Below are positions 58,325 to 64,000 of a stretch of DNA of 64,000 bases, piece by piece. Source of the stretch: Anastatus disparis (Eukaryota; Arthropoda; Insecta; Hymenoptera; Eupelmidae); assembly GCA_017163975.1 (NCBI GenBank), contig JAFFSR010000245.1, positions 1,875,001 to 1,939,000 on the forward strand, read 5' to 3'. Every line of letters starts with the position of its first letter. The stretch's first letter is position 1. A model generated the notes under the pieces. That model was not told the DNA's origin, did no database searches, and saw only the letters and a program-made list of their open reading frames with translations. A program made the translations under genes and the position numbers.

Positions 58325-58920
58325 ATATTAATACTCGTCGTGCTTTTTCTTCAGCAAAATCTTCTATTACATCATCATATGATATTTCTCTTAACGGCAT
58401 GTCGGAGCTGCAGCAATCGAGTTTTGCTTTTTTTATTTTATCAGTATCTTTTTAAATTCTTAAATTAAACAAATATAATGACTTGTCCGCACTAAAGCTA
58501 TATTTATACAATAATTTTTGTTAAAATAAAAAATCATTTTGACTTGTTATTTTTTTATGAGCTTGGATTGGAAATTAGATATCAAACTCGACAAACCTAA
58601 CCTTAAAATACGACATATTGAAAGTTTTTATTATAACTTTGTATGTATAATATTTTGGTGGATTTCTTGAGTTGTCCGCACTAGAGTTTAATCTTACAAA
58701 TTTTTTCTTTATAGCAAAGAAACTCGATTAGACGCATCGTTTATTCATAAGTTAAGATTGGAAATATTATTAGAAGGCGGACAGCTTCGTCATGCTCTTA
58801 ATAAATCCAACTCAATACTCATTAGCGAAAGATCATTTAATCGATCTTGATTCATTGCTGCTCTAAGTCGACTTTTTATTATCTTCAGCTTATTAAAGGA
58901 TCTTTCGCAGGTTGTATTTG
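58325..58920 (-). pseudogene. hAT transposase C-terminal fragment
   Basis: On the minus strand 58920-58791 reads CERSFNKLKIIKSRLRAAMN and QDRLNDLSLMSIELDLLRA. After the inserted repeat (58402-58790), 58401-58325 reads MPLREISYDDVIEDFAEEKA and RRVLI. These are the same hAT landmarks seen at 1298-1910, from a different subfamily. The upstream catalytic region is missing. Confidence 0.8.
58402..58790. mobile_element. 389-bp dispersed repeat, CATG target, copy 1
   Basis: Flanked by CATG at 58398-58401 and 58791-58794, exactly where the hAT transposase reading is interrupted. Starts TCGGAGCTGCAGCAATCGAG and ends GGCGGACAGCTTCGT; the ends are weakly inverse (GGAGCTG and CAGCTTCG). Contains TTGTCCGCACTAAAGC and TTGTCCGCACTAGAG. 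Non-coding. A second copy is at 61971. Confidence 0.75.
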
Positions 58921-58998
58921 TAGTTTAGATAATATTTCAATTTAATTTGAATTTCGAACAGTACAACTACAAACGCAAATTGTACGCAAGTTTACTTA

Positions 58999-59636
58999 GG
59001 GTGAAATCAGATGGAGCGGAAAATAGACGACGGAACGTCACAAAACATTCATTCCGTCGCCTTGTTTTCCGTCAAATTTTTTCCCTATATTCACATGGCG
59101 CGGAATGTAGCTGAAAAATTGTTAAAAATAGCATACAAATGTATCCGCGAATTTTAAATTAACAACAAAAATGTTAAAAAAGTTGGAAATAATCACTTAT
59201 TGTTATTGTAATGAGATTCTTTTTTTATAAAAATAAAATATAGTTTGTTATTATAACCAAATATTTCAATTAACATCATTATTTTTTAATTATAAAATTG
59301 CTAATCAACGTCACAGAACTTCTATTCCGCTCCATGTGAATATAGGGAAACAAATTTGACGGAATAATAGAAGCGTCACAGACTTTTTGAAAATTGTTTA
59401 AACAAATAGTTAACCAAAATAGAATTTAAAAGTTTGATTGAAATTAAAAGTACAGCTATGGAAAGCAAATTAAAAATATTACGTGAGGTTATTGAAGCAC
59501 TAATAATTTTTTTAAACAAAATAAATATTGATGTCGTCGATTACGTCGTCTTTACTCCGTTGGCGGAATACAAAGATGCGGAATTGAGGTTCTGTGACGT
59601 TCCGTCGCCTATTTTCCGCTCCATCTGATTTCACCC
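58999..59636. mobile_element. Harbinger-like MITE (638 bp, TTA target)
   Basis: Starts GGGTGAAATCAGATGGAGCG and ends with its complement, with 45-bp or longer inverted ends, flanked by TTA at 58996-58998 and 59637-59639. A second inner inverted pair (TTCCCTATATTCACATGG with CCATGTGAATATAGGGAA) lies within. A three-base TTA duplication is typical of PIF/Harbinger. The 64-codon ORF inside is incidental. Confidence 0.85.
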
Positions 59637-60483
59637 TTAGCATTAAAAAAAATTATGACTTTTCTTTACTTATTTAGTAGTGATTATGATTGTTGGTTTA
59701 TTTTTATTATAATGTCAACCATGTATGTATGCATGCATTTTTAAATAAATTATAATAAATATTTTTATTTTCTAATTTATTATTGATAAAAAATCATTTT
59801 TCTTGTATAGAAATTTTTATGTTTGGTGAAGACCTATGTTTTACAATTTTTGGTGGGGCCCATAGGCAATGCCTAGTCTGCCTAGTCGATACCCCGACAC
59901 TGACAGTAACGTTCAAAAGTTCGTAAAAAAAATTTTTTTTTAGAAACTCAACTTCAAACTGCGATATTTTGGAAATGGTTCGATAAATTTCAAAAATCCG
60001 GACGGCGTTTAAAAGATTAGACGAAATACTATCTTTTTGTATCCTGCTAATGTAAACAAAAATTGATTTGCGACATTGGAAAATATTATTATATTTAAAA
60101 CTGATTTTCTTGTACTTTCCATTTTTGCGCATTTTTAGTTACACGCAGGAAATAGATGCAAAAAAATCATTGAACATAAAGATTTAGGAAATTCACTCTA
60201 CTTTTCAATCGCGTTCGAATTTTTTAATTTTATCAATTTCTTAAAAAGTTACATTTGATTAACTGAAATTTAAAAATTCGTAAAAATAAAAATTTTTTCT
60301 ATCATTATATATAGAGTTAAAAAAAATGATAAAAATATTCGGCATGGCACAAAAAAATAGTATTTTGTCTGATCTTTCAAACGCCGTCCAGATTTTTTAA
60401 ATTTTTCGAGCCGTTTCCGAAATATCGCAGTTTGAAGTTGAGTTAAAAAAAAAATATTTTACGAACTTTTGAGTGGTACTGTA

Positions 60484-60783
60484 TATTGAAATTTTTAATT
60501 ATTGTGCTGACAATGTTTGTATTAATTTCCAAACACAAATGTATAAAAACTTAAAATAATATTGGATTTTTAAAAATTATTATTAAATGTCATTCAATAA
60601 AAGTTTATGAAATGAGCTTCCGTAACTTTTATCTTAATTTTAATAATATATTTTTAACAGTGCAGAAAAGTTATTTATTCTAGGAATGATTCAATTTAAA
60701 TTTTAAAATTAAATAAAAAAACATTTAAAAAAATACATTTTAAGCAAGTTTATTATTAAATAGTATTGTTTTCTTTATATTTG

Positions 60784-60824
<41 letters not shown>

Positions 60825-61720
60825 TATTTCAATTTCAACTCAACAGTACTCCATATACAATTTTGAATAACGAAAGTTTTGAAATCAATCAAGAAATTGT
60901 CAAGTAATTTTGTATTTCATTGATTTTTTTAAATAAATTAAAAATCATAAAATCTATATAAATAAAATGGTTTATTATTTTAAATTATTAGTTTTTAATG
61001 ATATATATGATCCTCGTTATTATTATATGAATCAAAATTCTTAGTTTTTGTATTTTAACTATGGCATTATACTATATTTTTACAAAAAAACTTTCAAGCT
61101 GTCAATCTAGAAATATTTTAGATATTAAATTAAACTATAAAAATTGTATCACTTATCGATTTTTTAATATTTTTTTTAAATATTCCGAAATATTTTAAAT
61201 CTTATTTCAAATTTACAAAACTACTTGCCAGGCTCATGGATGAATATTTTATGGTACTGTTATGAAGCTAAAAAGTTTATAATATTAGTGTATTTCAGTG
61301 TATTTTCTAAATTTATTGTACTATTTTATAGTACAATTTTTAAAAAGATAATTCAGAAGTAAATATCATAGAATTGTTATCATGTTTTAATTTTAAGTAC
61401 AATAACAAATGAATATAGAGCGATACTTCGCACTCTCGACATCTTCACACGATAGGAATGCAAATTTTCGTGAGCGGAAGTTGGTAATGTTTATATTAAT
61501 AATTTTATTTAAAAAATAAAACTATGATTCTATAATTATAATTTAATTATTCATCAATAATTTTCATTATCAAATTCTAAATCAACGATTTTATATAAAA
61601 AAATTATAGTAAATCAAATTTCTTTTTCGCCAATGATATATGATTCTATTCAATGCACCAATCATGTTTTCTTAGTATAAAATGCTTCATAACATCCGGC
61701 CATCATTTTTTTAAAAGAGG
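60484..61720. other. AT-rich intergenic DNA
   Basis: (TA)n run at 60786-60821. Otherwise no gene or repeat seen. Confidence 0.55.
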
Positions 61721-62703
61721 ATTTTATAAATTTTGAATAAACATTTTTACTTATTTGAGTTAAAATACTTAAAAAAAAAAAACTAAATCACATGTTTCAA
61801 TAAAACAAAATATTTTAATGTTTAAAATAAATTGAAATTTTTACATTCAAATAATAATTCCATTTCCAATTGGATTTTTTCAATGGCGAATTTAAATATT
61901 ATTTGTAATAACATTATTTGCTTAATATTTCAATAAATTATAGGAAACGTATTAAATATTTAACGGGATGTCGGAGCTGCAGCAATCGAGTTTTGCTTTT
62001 TTTATTTTATCAATATCTTTTTAAATTCATAAATTAAACAAATATAATGACTTGTCCGCACTAAAGCTATATTAATACAATAATTTTTGTTAAAATAAAA
62101 AATCATTTTGACTTGTTATTTTTTTATGAGCTTGGATTGGAAATTAGATATAAAACTCGACAAACCTAACCTTAAAATACGATACATTGAAAGTTTTTAT
62201 TATAACTTTGTATGTATAATATTTTGGTGGATTTCTTGAGTTGTCCGCACTAGAGTTTAATCTTATAAACTTTTTCTTAGTAGCAAAAATCTCGATTAAA
62301 CGCATCGTTTATTCATAAGTTAGGATTGGAAATATTATTAGAAGGCGGGCAGCTTCGTCATGCTCTTAATGCATCAAAATTATTTTAGGCCTATAGAATG
62401 AGATCGAAAATAGTCGACTTGGATTAAATTAATGCATTTTATTTGTTATATTTTGTTTGTATCATATAAAAAATCGAAAAAAAAACAAAAATTGCTATGT
62501 GATGTACACGTTACATATGTAGGTAACGGATTAAATTCCAAATAATGTTTAAATTATTATTTGAGTGTAAAAATTTCAATTTATTTTAAGCATTAAAATA
62601 TTTTGTTTTATTGAAACATCTGATTTAAGTTGTTTTTGAAGTATTTCAACTCAAATAAGTAAAAATGTTTATTCAAAATTTATAAAATTATCATAAATTT
62701 TTC
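61721..62703. mobile_element. Foldback with nested dispersed repeat
   Basis: Outer arms 61721-61870 and 62548-62703 are inverted copies; for example TTTGAATAAACATTTTTACT answers the complement near 62660. Between them lies copy 2 of the 389-bp repeat. No obvious target duplication at the outer ends. Confidence 0.65.
61971..62358. mobile_element. Dispersed repeat, copy 2 (388 bp)
   Basis: Over 90 percent similar by eye to 58402-58790. Its flanks (AACGGGATG on the left, CATGCTCTTAAT on the right) also match the hAT coding flanks of copy 1, so this copy probably derives from the hAT-embedded one, not from independent insertion. Confidence 0.75.
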
Positions 62704-63250
62704 ATTTGTATTTTTTTAAAATGTAAAACGGATGTAACTTAGCAAAATTTTGATAATCTTAAAAGCAATTAAATATTAATGATTTTCCCCACTTTTTGAA
62801 AATAATAAAGGCAGTATATATTATCATTTTAAGTGTACTTTTTGGTTATAATGATAGTTTCAAAAAATGAATGCTCTATAAAATACTTTTTTAAGCTATT
62901 TTATATTTAAAATGTATATTCCAGTTATTTACAAAATATTGTATTGAGCAAAAGAAGTTTTTAAGCATTTATATATACATTTTTAAATTTACATTAAATT
63001 TAGAGAAAATGTTTTAATAAATTATTAATGAGAAGAAATTTTGAAGTTAATAATTTTGAAGTTTTAAAAAGTAAGAAAATTTAAGCACATCTTTCACTTT
63101 GACGATAAATATAACTTTAACAACTGTTTTTAATAGCTTCATATTATATATTTACAAATTTGACAATATAAAATATAACTAATTAATCATTGGATACTCT
63201 TCTGTAGCTTCATCATACATTTTTTTTCTAAATGAAAAAACCGTATAAGC
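62704..63250. other. AT-rich intergenic DNA
   Basis: No gene or clear repeat seen. Confidence 0.5.
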
Positions 63251-64000
63251 TATACTCTACCGAATAATCAAAACATTCGTGCGCACGCCAGTGGTGCAAA
63301 TGCTGTGTATTGTATCTACACGATGGCGCTGCAGTTATGAACGATGGCGCTGAAGAGCATTGTCTGCAAGTACTGACCCTTCAGTCGCAAGAGGATCACG
63401 CACAGTGTTGGTCGCTATTCATTTTTGCCGCGTGTAATGCACGCACACATTTTAGCCAATCAAGTAATCATCCCAATTAATAGGCAGTGTCTTGAACTAA
63501 CAAAAATTTTTAAAGTTTTATGTTTTACTTATTTAACAAACATCTGTATTTATTCTTGTATTGTGTGTTAGTAGTTTTTTAGTGTGATATACAAAAGTAT
63601 TACTTGTATATAAATAGTGTTGCATATCTAGTGCATCGTTCAATTTTACAATCAGAACAGCATCAATCTTTTATTTTTCTATTACTTGGATTTTTGTATT
63701 ATTTATAACAGTGAGTGTTGTTTTTTTACAATTTGAAACGTGTTTTTGCAAATTCAAGAAATATAATTCTAAATATAAATAAAAGGTAGATAAGAGGAAA
63801 AATACGCATCTAAGCAGCGACCAATACAAACAAGATTGTTATTTAGGAGTTCGCCGGGATTCTTCTTCTCAACAGTGGAGCAGAGCGGCTTCAAACTGTG
63901 GGGTTCTGGAGCGTTCTTCATTCCTTCACAAGGAATGTACTACCCTGTAAGTCAAAGATGACTACATTAAGTTTGTTATTTAATGAATTTTTATTAGATT
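63251..64000. other. GC-richer segment, possible gene approach
   Basis: Composition changes: two GATGGCGCTG phrases (63323 and 63343), then TATATAAATAG at about 63608-63618, which could be a TATA box, and a CAGTGAGTG donor-like site near 63709. Another GC-richer block, with TTCGCCGGGATTCTTC, follows near 63850. No ORF of note. It may be the promoter and untranslated first exon of a gene to the right, or the start of another element. Confidence 0.3.

Larger units (their letters stand above)
58099..59902 (-). mobile_element. hAT transposon remnant, 1.8 kb, nested
   Basis: Termini CAGCGCCGGGTTAAC and, inverted, CAGTGTCGGGGTATC. An 8-bp target duplication, ACAGTAAC, at 58091-58098 and 59903-59910 falls inside the left terminus of the TA foldback. 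The minus strand retains the transposase C-terminus. Two further elements sit inside (58402-58790 and 58999-59636). Confidence 0.88.
58092..60481. mobile_element. TA-target foldback, split by a hAT element
   Basis: Left terminus CAGTAAC (58092-58098) continues at 59911 as GTTCAAAAGTTCGTAAAA. The right terminus is ACGAACTTTTGAGTGGTACTG, ending at 60481. TA flanks at 58090-58091 and 60482-60483. Without the hAT insert it is about 580 bp with arms pairing nearly end to end. TA target and CAGT...CAAAAGT termini suggest Tc1/mariner-type mobilisation. Confidence 0.8.

Noticed and set aside
59434..59628. 64-codon ORF in the Harbinger-like MITE
   Set aside because: Uses the terminal inverted repeat as coding sequence; no transposase motif.

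Overview
This window reads as eukaryotic, almost certainly arthropod and most likely insect, chromosomal DNA. It is very AT-rich, has no prokaryotic gene organisation, and is packed with insect-type transposable elements: RNase H-bearing I-like LINEs, a CR1-like LINE, a Copia-type LTR element with the Drosophila copia style of primer site, a Maverick/Polinton, and hAT, Tc1/mariner, Harbinger-like and TTAA-target foldbacks. I cannot name the species. No ordinary host protein-coding gene is convincingly present. Nearly every coding trace belongs to a mobile element, and most are broken.

Layout. 1-2112: end of a hAT transposon whose transposase is cut by three later insertions. 2113-2470: Tc1-like transposase fragment (minus). 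2470-7440: decayed I-like LINE. 8183-9053: unidentified transposon-type protein remnant (minus). 9364-14300: foldbacks, including a 1.6 kb palindrome. 14485-21445: TGACGTCA-rich element split by a full-length I-like LINE (14719-20462), which itself carries a TTAA foldback. 22.7-24.6 kb: small MITE, minisatellite and a zinc-finger pseudogene. 25.3-30.3 kb: CR1-like LINE. 30.5-32.1 kb: 125-bp repeats and a duplicated small ORF, running into a Maverick/Polinton remnant at 32.15-41.5 kb. 41.8-44.9 kb: reduplicated exon-like fragment carrying an 8-bp-TSD element and a TTAA foldback. 45.3-46.1 kb: 152-bp tandem repeat. 46.3-56.0 kb: AAAGTGTATC-type arrays hosting a tRNA-derived SINE and a complete Copia-type LTR element (48590-55773). 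57.5-60.5 kb: four-level nest of DNA transposons. 61.7-62.7 kb: foldback around a dispersed repeat. 63.3-64.0 kb: GC-richer sequence that may approach a gene.

How parts work together. The Maverick keeps the usual gene set: PolB end, packaging ATPase, conserved accessory proteins, PLA2-like protein, integrase with chromodomain, minor capsid, pVI-like, major capsid, exonuclease-like protein, adenain-like protease and a terminal ORF. Nearly all carry stops or frameshifts, so it is a fossil. The Copia-type element has two 241-bp LTRs that look identical and an exact 5-bp target duplication, yet a ruined pol. Its leader holds five hairpins with one conserved loop, and its body is strikingly rich in the pentamer GACAG. 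Several insertions can be read to the base because the interrupted coding frame or an empty paralogous site lies in the same window.
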